Positions 7,857-15,039 of a DNA stretch of 38,608 nucleotides are shown here, one piece after another; the stretch's first letter is position 1; each line of letters starts with the position of its first letter. The notes under the pieces are model-generated. The model saw nothing but the letters and a program-made list of their open reading frames with translations. It searched no databases and was not told where the DNA came from. The translations under genes and the position numbers were made by a program. Origin of the DNA: Oscillospiraceae bacterium (lineage in GTDB: Bacteria > Bacillota > Clostridia > Oscillospirales > Oscillospiraceae); assembly GCA_016292445.1 (NCBI GenBank), contig JAEDIN010000007.1, forward strand, positions 1-38,608. Reading direction: 5' to 3'.

Positions 7857-7885
7857 TTGACAAATACCCCCACGGGGTATATAAT
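7857..7885 (+). promoter_or_regulatory. Full-consensus promoter of csoR-copA
   Basis: TTGACA (7857-7862) and TATAAT (7880-7885) are separated by exactly 17 bp, a perfect sigma-A promoter. A copper-repressor palindrome fills the spacer, so strong transcription would be held off until copper releases CsoR. Confidence 0.9.
7864..7880 (+). promoter_or_regulatory. CsoR operator 1 (in the promoter spacer)
   Basis: A perfect 7-3-7 palindrome ATACCCC-CAC-GGGGTAT, which is the G/C-run plus TA-end pattern known for CsoR-type operators. It occupies the gap between -35 and -10, so binding would block RNA polymerase. Confidence 0.85.
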
Positions 7886-7897
7886 CGCAATCAGAAA

Positions 7898-7914
7898 ATA
7901 CCCCCGGGAGGTAT
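7898..7914 (+). promoter_or_regulatory. CsoR operator 2 (over the ribosome binding site of csoR)
   Basis: ATACCCC-CGG-GAGGTAT repeats operator 1 with one arm mismatch. It lies just after the expected transcription start and contains the csoR Shine-Dalgarno GGGAGG (7906-7911). Centre-to-centre distance from operator 1 is 34 bp, about three helical turns. Confidence 0.7.
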
Positions 7915-7918
7915 AATT

Positions 7919-8227
7919 ATGGATAATACTGAAATGCACTCCTGCTGTATGAAGACCAAAATGCGCTCCGAGCAGGAAATTAAGCTGCTATTAAACCGCC
8001 TTAACCGCATTGAGGGACAGGTTCGCGGCATTAAAAAAATGGTGGAATCCAACGCCTACTGCCCCGATATTATCATTCAGGTCTCGGCGATAACCGCCGC
8101 GCTGAATGCTTTTAACCGCGAGCTTTTGTCAACACATATACGCACCTGCGTTGCCGACGGAGTGAAAAACGGCGACGACGGGAAAATCGACGAGCTTGTC
8201 GATACGCTCCAGAGGTTACTTAAATGA
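7919..8227 (+). CDS. csoR: Copper-sensing transcriptional repressor CsoR
   Basis: A 102-residue all-helical CsoR/RcnR-family (DUF156) repressor. Family signatures are LNRLNRIEGQVRGI and the Cu(I) ligand set C48, H73, C77 (YCPDII and HIRTC), which marks the copper branch rather than nickel or formaldehyde sensors. An extra His-Ser-Cys-Cys near the N-terminus could also touch metal. ATG 7919 follows GGGAGG by seven bases. The stop overlaps the copA start as ATGA. Apo-CsoR binds the two palindromes upstream; Cu(I) binding releases it and switches on the operon. Confidence 0.95.
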   Translation: MDNTEMHSCCMKTKMRSEQEIKLLLNRLNRIEGQVRGIKKMVESNAYCPDIIIQVSAITAALNAFNRELLSTHIRTCVADGVKNGDDGKIDELVDTLQRLLK

Positions 8228-10776
8228 AGCAGTTTAATGTTGCCGGAATGACCTGTGCCGCTTGTCAGGCAAGGGTCGAAAAAGCGGTGTCAAAGCTGCC
8301 GGGAGTCACTGCTTGCTCTGTGAGCCTGCTGACAAACAGCATGGGCGTTGAGGGCACCGTCTCCGACAGCGAGGTTATCCGCGCCGTTACCGATGCCGGC
8401 TACGGTGCATCGTTAAAAGGTACGGCATCGGCAAAAAGTGCTTCCCCCGATGAGGACGCTCTCGCCGACCGCGACACTCCGGTTTTAAAGCGGCGGCTGT
8501 TTATCAGTCTCGGATTTCTTCTCATTTTAATGTACTTTTCGATGGGTCACCATATGTGGGGCTGGCCCATACCCTCATGGCTCGAGGGCAACCATGTTGC
8601 GATGGGGCTTATTCAGCTTCTGCTCACCGCGATCATCATGGTCATTAACAACAAGTTTTTCGTTTCCGGCTTCAAAAGCGTTCTGCACGGTGCGCCGAAT
8701 ATGGACACGCTTGTTGCACTGGGTGCTTCGGCCTCGTTTTTGTGGAGCGTTTATGCGCTGTTTATGATGACCGACGCACAGATAAAGGGCGGTGCGTCAG
8801 CCGCCGCCGTGTGGATGGACGAGTTCTATTTTGAGTCGGCGGCAATGATACTTGTGCTTATAACCGTGGGAAAAATGCTCGAAGCGCACAGCAAGGGCAA
8901 AACCACCGATGCTCTCAAATCGCTCATGCGTCTTGCGCCGAAAACCGCTAATGTCCTAATAGACGGAACAGAGCTTACCGTGCCCGTCGAGGAGCTTAAA
9001 AAAGGTGATGTATTCGTCGTTCGCCCCGGTGAGAGTATTCCCGTTGACGGCATCGTTTTAGAGGGCGATACCGCGGTTAACGAATCTGCGCTGACCGGCG
9101 AGAGCCTGCCCGTTGACAAATCCGTCGGCGACGCGGTATCCGCCGCAACGATAAACACCTCGGGCTTTATCCGCTGCGAGGCAACTCGTATCGGCGAGGA
9201 CACGAGCCTTTCAAAAATAATCAAAATGGTCAGCGATGCCGCCGCAACTAAAGCACCTATCGCAAAGATAGCCGACAAGGTGTCGGGAGTTTTTGTACCC
9301 GCCGTTGTGAGCATCGCCGTGATCACTCTGATCGTCTGGCTGCTCATCGGTAAGCCCTTTGACTTTGCCCTTGCAAGAGCAATTTCGGTTCTGGTCATTA
9401 GCTGTCCCTGCGCATTGGGACTTGCCACTCCCGTCGCTATCATGGTTGGAAACGGAGTCGGCGCAAAGCACGGCGTGCTGTTCAAAACCGCCGTGTCCCT
9501 TGAGGAAGCAGGCAAGGTCAAAATAGTTGCTCTGGATAAGACCGGCACAATCACCAAGGGTGAGCCCGAGGTCACTGGATTGTACCCTGCCGAGGGTGTG
9601 ACGGAGAATGAGCTGCTAAATGCCGCATATGCGCTGGAGGCAAAAAGCGAGCACCCCCTTGCCCGTGCAATAGTTCGGGAAGCCGAAAAGCGCGGACTTA
9701 GTGCCGACGAGGTGACGGATTTTAAAGCTTTGCCCGGTAACGGTCTGACGGCAACGCGCAAGGGCTTGACCGTCGTTGGAGGCTCTGTCAAATTCATCTC
9801 AACGCAGACGCATCCGGAGGCGGCTGTGCTGTCCGAGGCGGAGGCTCTTGCCGACAAGGGCAGCACCCCGCTGCTTTTCGCCGAAAACGGACGGATGCTG
9901 GGCATAATCGCCGTTGCCGACGCCGTTAAAGCAGAAAGTGCCGACGCTGTTCGGGAGCTTAAAAGCATGGGCATTGAGGTCGTGATGCTCACCGGCGATA
10001 ATCTGCGCACGGCACAAGCGGTCGGACACGAGGCCGGCATAGACAAGGTAGTTGCCGGAGTGCTTCCCGACGGCAAGGAGGCAGTGGTAGCAAAGCTCAA
10101 GTCCCTCGGTAAGGTCGCGATGGTCGGTGACGGCATAAACGACGCACCTGCTCTTACAAGTGCGGATATCGGCGTTGCGATAGGCGCAGGCACGGATGTT
10201 GCGATCGATGCGGCAGATGTCGTACTCATGAACAGTAAACTAAGCGATGTTCCCGCCGAGATTCGCCTGTCCCGCGCGACGCTGACAAATATCCGCGAAA
10301 ACCTGTTTTGGGCGTTTATCTATAATGTTATCGGTATTCCGCTAGCCGCAGGCTGCTTTATCGGGCTGTTCGGCTGGCAGCTCAATCCCGTATACGGCGC
10401 GGCGGCAATGAGCCTTTCAAGCTTTTGCGTTGTGACAAATGCTCTCAGGCTCAATCTTTTCGATATGTACTCGTCAAAGCGTGACCGCAGAGGCCCAAAG
10501 TCCGTCTCGCAGGCCGAGCTGAGTGCTTTAATAAATGAAATCAATTCTGTTCAGGAGGAAAAAGCAATGAATAAGACCATGAAAATCGAAGGAATGATGT
10601 GTCCTCACTGCCAGGCACATGTAAAGAAGGCTCTTGAGGCCGTGAGCGGCGTTACCGCTGCCGAGGTCAGCCACGAAAAGGGCACGGCAGTCGTTGCCAT
10701 GTCGGAAAATGTGGACAATGCCGCATTAAAAGCCGCAGTCGAGCAGGCAGGCTACACGGTAAAAAGCATCGACTGA
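8224..10776 (+). CDS. copA: Copper-exporting P1B-type ATPase with an N-terminal and a C-terminal HMA domain (CopA-CopZ fusion)
   Basis: An 850-residue Cu(I) efflux pump. In order: an HMA domain with GMTCAAC (C11, C14), transmembrane helices, the TGES actuator loop, the membrane ion site C394-P-C396, the phosphorylated D438 in DKTGT, SEHPLA in the N domain, GDGINDAP, then YN and MSLSS of the last helices, which fit Cu(I) specificity. Unusually, a second HMA domain (GMMCPHC, C793/C796) follows at residues 782-850, after a linker of about 40 residues. Typical CopA proteins end after the last helix. An in-frame ATG with its own perfect ribosome binding site precedes this tail (see the separate entry). 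It is translationally coupled to csoR. Confidence 0.95.
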   Translation: MKQFNVAGMTCAACQARVEKAVSKLPGVTACSVSLLTNSMGVEGTVSDSEVIRAVTDAGYGASLKGTASAKSASPDEDALADRDTPVLKRRLFISLGFLLILMYFSMGHHMWGWPIPSWLEGNHVAMGLIQLLLTAIIMVINNKFFVSGFKSVLHGAPNMDTLVALGASASFLWSVYALFMMTDAQIKGGASAAAVWMDEFYFESAAMILVLITVGKMLEAHSKGKTTDALKSLMRLAPKTANVLIDGTELTVPVEELKKGDVFVVRPGESIPVDGIVLEGDTAVNESALTGESLPVDKSVGDAVSAATINTSGFIRCEATRIGEDTSLSKIIKMVSDAAATKAPIAKIADKVSGVFVPAVVSIAVITLIVWLLIGKPFDFALARAISVLVISCPCALGLATPVAIMVGNGVGAKHGVLFKTAVSLEEAGKVKIVALDKTGTITKGEPEVTGLYPAEGVTENELLNAAYALEAKSEHPLARAIVREAEKRGLSADEVTDFKALPGNGLTATRKGLTVVGGSVKFISTQTHPEAAVLSEAEALADKGSTPLLFAENGRMLGIIAVADAVKAESADAVRELKSMGIEVVMLTGDNLRTAQAVGHEAGIDKVVAGVLPDGKEAVVAKLKSLGKVAMVGDGINDAPALTSADIGVAIGAGTDVAIDAADVVLMNSKLSDVPAEIRLSRATLTNIRENLFWAFIYNVIGIPLAAGCFIGLFGWQLNPVYGAAAMSLSSFCVVTNALRLNLFDMYSSKRDRRGPKSVSQAELSALINEINSVQEEKAMNKTMKIEGMMCPHCQAHVKKALEAVSGVTAAEVSHEKGTAVVAMSENVDNAALKAAVEQAGYTVKSID
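10567..10776 (+). CDS. Nested CopZ-like copper chaperone, possible internal translation product of copA
   Basis: Within copA, AGGAGG (10553-10558) sits eight bases before an in-frame ATG at 10567. Translation from there would give a 69-residue HMA protein (MNKTMKIEGMMCPHCQAHVK) of the size and pattern of CopZ chaperones, which hand Cu(I) to CopA. Either an ancestral separate copZ was fused to copA by loss of a stop codon and kept its start site, or the cell makes both products. The ribosome binding site and motif are seen; actual internal initiation is inference. Confidence 0.55.
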   Translation: MNKTMKIEGMMCPHCQAHVKKALEAVSGVTAAEVSHEKGTAVVAMSENVDNAALKAAVEQAGYTVKSID

Positions 10777-10791
10777 AAACCGGCAAGGCAA

Positions 10792-10830
10792 ACAGGCCGG
10801 TTTCGTTTGAAACCGGCCTGTCTTTGATTT
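10792..10830 (+). terminator. Intrinsic terminator of csoR-copA
   Basis: A 13-bp perfect stem (10792-10804 / 10809-10821, ACAGGCCGGTTTC / GAAACCGGCCTGT) with a GTTT loop is followed by a short T-rich tail. Confidence 0.85.
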
Positions 10831-10863
10831 ATATTCATATCATCAATGTCAATAATATTATCT

Positions 10864-11535
10864 TTAACCATGTGAACTGTCTTTTTTGCCTTTTCCGTCT
10901 ATTATATTGCGCTTTGCGTAGATAAGTCCGATGACGAGCGTCATTGCGTCGATGCCGAGGAATACCCAGAACAGCGGGTTTGTCAGATCAAAGCTGTTGC
11001 CCAGCACGGTGAAATACACAAGGCTCGGCAAAAGTGCAAGCATTGAGCCCGAAAGATATGCTAAGTACGGCGTTCTCAACAGTCCGAACATCACCCCCTG
11101 TGCCTCCATTGAAAGGTGCAGCGTGTGAATTGCAAAGCAAAAGGTGAAGCTGTATTTACCGGCATTGTCGAAATACCGTTTCAGCTTGGGATACTTGTCC
11201 ATCATCTTATCAAAGGTCAGTTCCTTTGAAAACCTGCCGATGAGGTACGACACGGATATACACATGGCAGTTCCGATAATGTTTATCAGTATCGCCGTTT
11301 TTATGTCGAAAACAAGCGAGGTGCCCAAGCACACCGCCGCATACGGAAACATCAGTGAGCAGCCCTTAAGAAGAAACAGCGCAATGATGACGATAAGCGC
11401 GATGGGCTTATTGTCCTCAACGGCGGCAATTATCTTATCAACATCGAAAGTTCCCGTCAGAAGCAGCACACCGACAACGACGGCGATGAGCAGCATTATT
11501 AATATCGAGATATAGTTTTTAAGCTTTTCCGACAT
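10864..11535 (-). CDS. VTT-domain membrane protein (TVP38/TMEM64, DedA-like)
   Basis: 223 residues with about six hydrophobic segments. The central region has LGTSLVFDIKTAILINIIGT followed by SYLIGR, which matches the VTT (SNARE-associated, PF09335-type) domain of TVP38/DedA proteins. Members of this superfamily act as lipid scramblases or membrane-homeostasis transporters; the role here is not known. The gene starts 11 bases after the mntP stop and shares its orientation, so the two form a unit. Only a weak AAGGG is seen before the ATG, which fits dependence on translation of mntP. Confidence 0.8.
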   Translation of the reverse strand: MSEKLKNYISILIMLLIAVVVGVLLLTGTFDVDKIIAAVEDNKPIALIVIIALFLLKGCSLMFPYAAVCLGTSLVFDIKTAILINIIGTAMCISVSYLIGRFSKELTFDKMMDKYPKLKRYFDNAGKYSFTFCFAIHTLHLSMEAQGVMFGLLRTPYLAYLSGSMLALLPSLVYFTVLGNSFDLTNPLFWVFLGIDAMTLVIGLIYAKRNIIDGKGKKDSSHG

Positions 11536-11546
11536 TTGTAAAACCC

Positions 11547-12107
11547 TTATATCACGCCGAGATGCTCAAGCAGTATCTTGAGACCGATCAGAATAAGTAC
11601 AACGCCGCCGGCAAGCTCTGCCTTGGATTTATACTTTGCGCCGAAGGCATTGCCCACGAGCACTCCTACCGCCGACAGCAAAAAGGTCGTCACACCGATG
11701 AGCAGTGCCGCCGTGACGATATCCACACCCAAGAATGCAAAGCTTATGCCTACCGCAAGAGCATCTATGCTCGTTGCTACGGCAAGCGGGAGCATTGCCT
11801 TGAACGAGAAGCTTGCGTCATGCTCATCATCTTCGCCGCCGAAGGCCTCTTTTATCATGTTGCCGCCGATTATCGCCAGCAGCACAAAGGCTATCCAATG
11901 ATCGATGCTGACAATAAATCGTTCCAGCTTGAAACCGAGCAGGAACCCTACAAGAGGCATTAGTGCCTGAAACGCGCCGAAGTACAGGCCTGCCGTAAGC
12001 ATATGCTTTGCACCTGCCTTTTGTACGGACAAGCCCTTGCATATTGAAACCGCAAAGGCATCCATGCTCAGTGCTATCGCTATCAGAAAAATGTCTATAA
12101 AATTCAT
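11547..12107 (-). CDS. mntP: Manganese efflux pump MntP family
   Basis: 186 residues with six transmembrane segments. The family's paired acidic motifs are present: ALSMDAFAVSICKG in helix 1 and ATSIDALAVGISFA in helix 4, whose Asp residues are needed for Mn(II) export in characterised MntP. ATG 12107 is preferred because AAGGTGA lies upstream at normal spacing; a GTG at 12119 sits on that ribosome binding site. I searched the leader for the yybP-ykoY manganese riboswitch common on mntP genes and did not find it; the 5' leader seems too short. Transcription probably starts from TTGACA at 12166-12161. Confidence 0.92.
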   Translation of the reverse strand: MNFIDIFLIAIALSMDAFAVSICKGLSVQKAGAKHMLTAGLYFGAFQALMPLVGFLLGFKLERFIVSIDHWIAFVLLAIIGGNMIKEAFGGEDDEHDASFSFKAMLPLAVATSIDALAVGISFAFLGVDIVTAALLIGVTTFLLSAVGVLVGNAFGAKYKSKAELAGGVVLILIGLKILLEHLGVI

Positions 12108-12137
12108 GTTTTTCTTCACCTTGGTCCGATTATGATG

Positions 12138-12166
12138 AATGTATACTACCGCAGGGGTCGTGTCAA
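12138..12166 (-). promoter_or_regulatory. Promoter for mntP
   Basis: TTGACA on the minus strand (12166-12161) has TACATT at 17 bp or TATACA at 15 bp. It is back-to-back with the promoter of the divergent acyltransferase-like gene. Confidence 0.5.
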
Positions 12167-12183
12167 GATATATATTCTTGACA
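12161..12183. promoter_or_regulatory. Inverted repeat joining two divergent -35 boxes
   Basis: TGTCAAGA-TATATAT-TCTTGACA is a perfect 8-bp inverted repeat. Each arm contains the TTGACA box of one of the two divergent promoters. It could be a shared operator, or simply two strong -35 elements placed back to back. Confidence 0.5.
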
Positions 12184-12205
12184 TCTCGGGTTATTGTGTT
12201 AAAAT
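12178..12205 (+). promoter_or_regulatory. Promoter for the E2-like acyltransferase gene
   Basis: TTGACA (12178-12183) and TAAAAT (12200-12205) are spaced by 16 bp. The gene's AAAGGA and ATG follow about 40 bp downstream. Confidence 0.65.
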
Positions 12206-12247
12206 TTATACATATTCAGCAAAATAGTTTATAATGAGGTAAAGGAT

Positions 12248-13120
12248 ATGAACGATACAAAACGGCACATCGGCGACCGCAGAGACGGTACGCTTTTGCG
12301 GGACATTGACAGCATGCATATCATCATGCCGATGATATACCCGAATCGCTGTGATAACGAGGCTTTTATTTCCGAGCGTATTGACCTCACCAACGTCGAT
12401 GCCTACATAGCAAAGCGCAATGCGGAAAACCCCGTATTCAAGTTTACGCTTTTCCATCTTATTGTTGCCGCAATTTTGAAGGTCATCGTGTTAAGGCCCA
12501 AGCTCAACCGCTTTATTGCCAACAAAAATTTGTATCAGCGCAAGGAGCTTAGTGCCTCCTTCGTCATAAAAAAGCAGTTTAACGACGCCTCCGAGGAGGG
12601 CATGGCGTTTATCCGCGCAAACGGCGACTCCACGCTGGACACTCTGCGTGAGGACCTGTACAAGCAGATAACCCATGTCAAAAAGGGTGGCACCGATTCC
12701 ACGATGGACGCTATGGAGTTCCTCAAAAAGCTTCCTCGCTTTGTGGTCAAGTTCTTTATTGCCCTCATGCGCTGGTGCGACAGGCACGGCATAGTCCCCA
12801 AATCGCTCATTGCCTCCGACCCGTACTACGCCTCCGTCATTTTGTCAAACCTCGGCTCTATCAAGCTGCGCAGCGGCTATCACCATCTGACCAACTGGGG
12901 CACCACCTCCCTGTTCGTGGTTGTCGGCGAGATGAAAAAGCGTCCGTTCTACGACGACGAGGGCAATGCCGAGTTCAGAAACAGCGTTGATTTGGGTCTG
13001 ACCATTGACGAGCGTCTTGCCGACGGCTACTACTACTCCAGGAGCGTCAGAATGCTCAAGTACATTCTCGAGCATCCCGAATGCCTCGAAAAGCCCTTCA
13101 ACGAACCGGTGGAATACTAA
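12248..13120 (+). CDS. Stand-alone 2-oxoacid dehydrogenase E2-like acyltransferase domain protein
   Basis: 290 residues related to the catalytic domain of dihydrolipoamide acyltransferases and chloramphenicol acetyltransferase. Recognisable parts are ASVILSNLGSIKL, the NWGTTSLFVVVGEM strand, and the C-terminal DERLADGYYYSRSVRMLKY block. It carries no lipoyl domain or E1/E3-binding domain. In true E2 enzymes the last block reads DHRxxDG and the His is the catalytic base; here that position is E255. The fold is therefore clear but a normal acyltransfer reaction is doubtful. AAAGGA precedes ATG 12248. It is monocistronic with its own promoter and terminator. Confidence 0.8.
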   Translation: MNDTKRHIGDRRDGTLLRDIDSMHIIMPMIYPNRCDNEAFISERIDLTNVDAYIAKRNAENPVFKFTLFHLIVAAILKVIVLRPKLNRFIANKNLYQRKELSASFVIKKQFNDASEEGMAFIRANGDSTLDTLREDLYKQITHVKKGGTDSTMDAMEFLKKLPRFVVKFFIALMRWCDRHGIVPKSLIASDPYYASVILSNLGSIKLRSGYHHLTNWGTTSLFVVVGEMKKRPFYDDEGNAEFRNSVDLGLTIDERLADGYYYSRSVRMLKYILEHPECLEKPFNEPVEY

Positions 13121-13130
13121 AACGCACTCA

Positions 13131-13160
13131 CAAGCCCCTGAATCGGGGCTTGTTTTATAT
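13131..13160 (+). terminator. Intrinsic terminator after the E2-like gene
   Basis: An 8-bp stem (13131-13138 / 13145-13152, CAAGCCCC / GGGGCTTG) is followed by TTTTATATTTAT. Confidence 0.8.
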
Positions 13161-13170
13161 TTATCATTAG

Positions 13171-13199
13171 TTGTAAAAATTATATATACATGGTATATT
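13171..13199 (+). promoter_or_regulatory. Promoter for the glyQS-nadE operon
   Basis: TTGTAA (13171-13176) and TATATT (13194-13199) are spaced by 17 bp, about 70 bp before glyQS. An inverted repeat overlaps the expected start site. Confidence 0.5.
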
Positions 13200-13201
13200 G
13201 T

Positions 13202-13234
13202 TTATTTGTAGATAAATGTTGTATCTGCAAATAA
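13202..13234 (+). repeat. Inverted repeat at the glyQS transcription start
   Basis: TTATTTGTAGATA and TATCTGCAAATAA form a 13-bp stem with one G-U pair and a seven-base loop. It is either an operator-like palindrome at the start of transcription or a leader hairpin. No T-box features are seen. A second small GC hairpin (GCGGC / GCCGC, 13244-13258) stands just before the ribosome binding site. Confidence 0.5.
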
Positions 13235-13272
13235 TATTTGCTGCGGCAGCCAGCCGCGGGAAAGGATGTAAA

Positions 13273-14697
13273 ATGAAAAATTCCGAAAAATCAATGGACA
13301 AGATCGTTGCCCTGTGCAAAAACCGCGGATATGTCTATCCCGGCAGCGAGATCTACGGCGGTCTTGCAAACAGCTGGGACTATGGCCCTCTCGGCGTCGA
13401 GTTCAAAAACAATGTCAAGAAGGCATGGCTGAAGAAGTTCGTTCAGGAAAGCCCCTACAATGTCGGTCTTGACGCAGCCATCATCATGAACCCCCAGACC
13501 TGGATAACCACCGGTCATGTGTCCAGCTTCTCCGACCCCCTGCTCGACTGCAAGGCCTGCAAGTCCCGCCACCGTGCCGACAAGCTCATCGGCGAGGAGC
13601 ACCACGAGGTCAATGTCGATGCGATGAGCTTTGACGAGATGGACGCTTTTATCGCCTCTCACGAGGATGTTGTATGCCCCGTCTGCGGCAAACACGATTT
13701 CACCCCCATCCGCAAGTTTAATCTTATGTTCAAAACCGCCATCGGCGTCACCGAGGACTCCAGTTCCACCTGCTATCTGCGTCCCGAGACCGCTCAGGGC
13801 ATTTTCGTAAACTTCGCAAATATCCAGCGCACCACCCGCAAAAAGCTGCCGTTCGGCGTCTGCCAGGTCGGAAAGGCCTTCCGCAACGAGATCACCCCGG
13901 GCAATTTCATCTTCCGCATCCGTGAGTTCGAGCAGATGGAGTGCGAATTTTTCTGCAAGCCCGGCACCGACCTTGAGTGGTTTGCTTACTGGAAAGACTT
14001 CTGCAAAAACTGGCTGCTGTCACTCGGCATCAAGGAGGAAAACCTGCGTCTGCGTGACCACGAGCCGGCAGAGCTTGCATTCTACTCCCGTGCAACCACC
14101 GATATCGAATATGCCTTCCCGTTCACCGACTGGGGTGAGCTTTGGGGCATCGCGGACCGCACCGATTACGACCTCGGCCGTCATCAGGAGGCTTCCGGCA
14201 AGGATCTGACCTATTTCGATCAGGACACCAACGAGCATTACATCCCCTATGTCATCGAACCTTCACTCGGCTGCGACCGCGTTGCACTGGCATTCCTGTG
14301 CGAGGCATACGATGAGGAGGTCGTCGGCAAGGACAAGAAGGGTAACGACGATATCCGCACCGTTTTGCATCTGCATCCGGCACTTGCACCCTTTAAGTGC
14401 GCAATTCTGCCGCTTTCCAAGAAGGAAATCCTCACCGGTCCTGCCATGGAGCTTTACAGCGAGCTTTCCAAGGAGTTCATGGTCGATTACGACGAAACCG
14501 GCTCTATCGGCAAGCGCTACCGCCGCGAGGACGAGATAGGCACTCCCTTCTGTATCACCTTTGACTTTAACACCGTCGGCACGGAGACCGATGAGGCAGA
14601 TCACTGCGTCACCGTTCGTGAGCGTGACAGCATGGAGCAGGTCCGCATCCCCATCAGCGAAGTAAGAGATTACATCGCCGAGCGCGTTAAGTTCTGA
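13273..14697 (+). CDS. glyQS: Glycine--tRNA ligase, alpha2 (eukaryote/archaea-like) type
   Basis: A 474-residue class II synthetase that charges tRNA-Gly. Motifs: motif 1 region GSEIYGGLANSWDYGPLG, motif 2 FRNEITPGNFIFRIREFEQ, motif 3 EPSLGCDRVALAF, and a C-terminal anticodon-binding domain from about residue 365. Cys pairs CKAC and CPVC flank an inserted segment and may bind zinc. This single-chain form differs from the separate GlyQ/GlyS subunits of many bacteria. ATG 13273 follows AAAGGA; an upstream in-frame TTG has no ribosome binding site. The small membrane protein gene starts one base after its stop, and nadE follows. Confidence 0.95.
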   Translation: MKNSEKSMDKIVALCKNRGYVYPGSEIYGGLANSWDYGPLGVEFKNNVKKAWLKKFVQESPYNVGLDAAIIMNPQTWITTGHVSSFSDPLLDCKACKSRHRADKLIGEEHHEVNVDAMSFDEMDAFIASHEDVVCPVCGKHDFTPIRKFNLMFKTAIGVTEDSSSTCYLRPETAQGIFVNFANIQRTTRKKLPFGVCQVGKAFRNEITPGNFIFRIREFEQMECEFFCKPGTDLEWFAYWKDFCKNWLLSLGIKEENLRLRDHEPAELAFYSRATTDIEYAFPFTDWGELWGIADRTDYDLGRHQEASGKDLTYFDQDTNEHYIPYVIEPSLGCDRVALAFLCEAYDEEVVGKDKKGNDDIRTVLHLHPALAPFKCAILPLSKKEILTGPAMELYSELSKEFMVDYDETGSIGKRYRREDEIGTPFCITFDFNTVGTETDEADHCVTVRERDSMEQVRIPISEVRDYIAERVKF

Positions 14698-14698
14698 T

Positions 14699-15034
14699 AT
14701 GACCGCCGGACAGCAATTCGTTAAATGGCTCAAGCCTGTCGGCTGCGGAATATTTCTGCTCGTATTCGTGCTGTTTTTTGTCATGTGCTTTACGGCAAAG
14801 GCGCCGGTCGAGGGCTACACGGTTCCCCACGACTCGCAGTATTACGCCGAGCATCTCGACGAGCTGGAAACCGAGCTGGAAACCAATCTTTTCCCCAAGC
14901 TTGACGGCATTGAGGACTGTTATATTTTCGGTGACAAGCTGACAATAATAATTGACGACGAAAGCTTTGCCGAGTCGTCTGAGGCTATTACACATTATTA
15001 CGGCGAAAACTTATTTATCATAAAGAAAGAGTGA
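14699..15034 (+). CDS. 111-residue membrane-anchored protein of unknown function
   Basis: An N-terminal transmembrane helix (about residues 13-34) is followed by a soluble, acidic outer domain (EHLDELETELETN, IIIDDESFAESSE). No family is recognised. It starts one base after the glyQS stop and ends five bases before nadE, so it is part of a three-gene operon. The absence of a separate ribosome binding site in the junction suggests coupled translation. A single-pass topology with the C-terminus outside is inferred. Its place between two cofactor/tRNA enzymes gives no clear clue to its role. Confidence 0.75.
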   Translation: MTAGQQFVKWLKPVGCGIFLLVFVLFFVMCFTAKAPVEGYTVPHDSQYYAEHLDELETELETNLFPKLDGIEDCYIFGDKLTIIIDDESFAESSEAITHYYGENLFIIKKE

Positions 15035-15039
15035 ATTAA

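Noticed and set aside
8826..10229. Long serine/threonine/proline-rich open frame on the minus strand inside copA
   Set aside because: It is the antisense shadow of a GC-biased gene; copA itself carries every P-type ATPase motif.
12108..12247. yybP-ykoY manganese riboswitch upstream of mntP
   Set aside because: Expected because of the gene, but the distance from the predicted promoter to the ATG is only about 30 bases and no conserved loop was seen.
13153..13272. T-box riboswitch for glyQS
   Set aside because: The leader is at most about 70-100 bases and lacks the T-box sequence and terminator/antiterminator pair.
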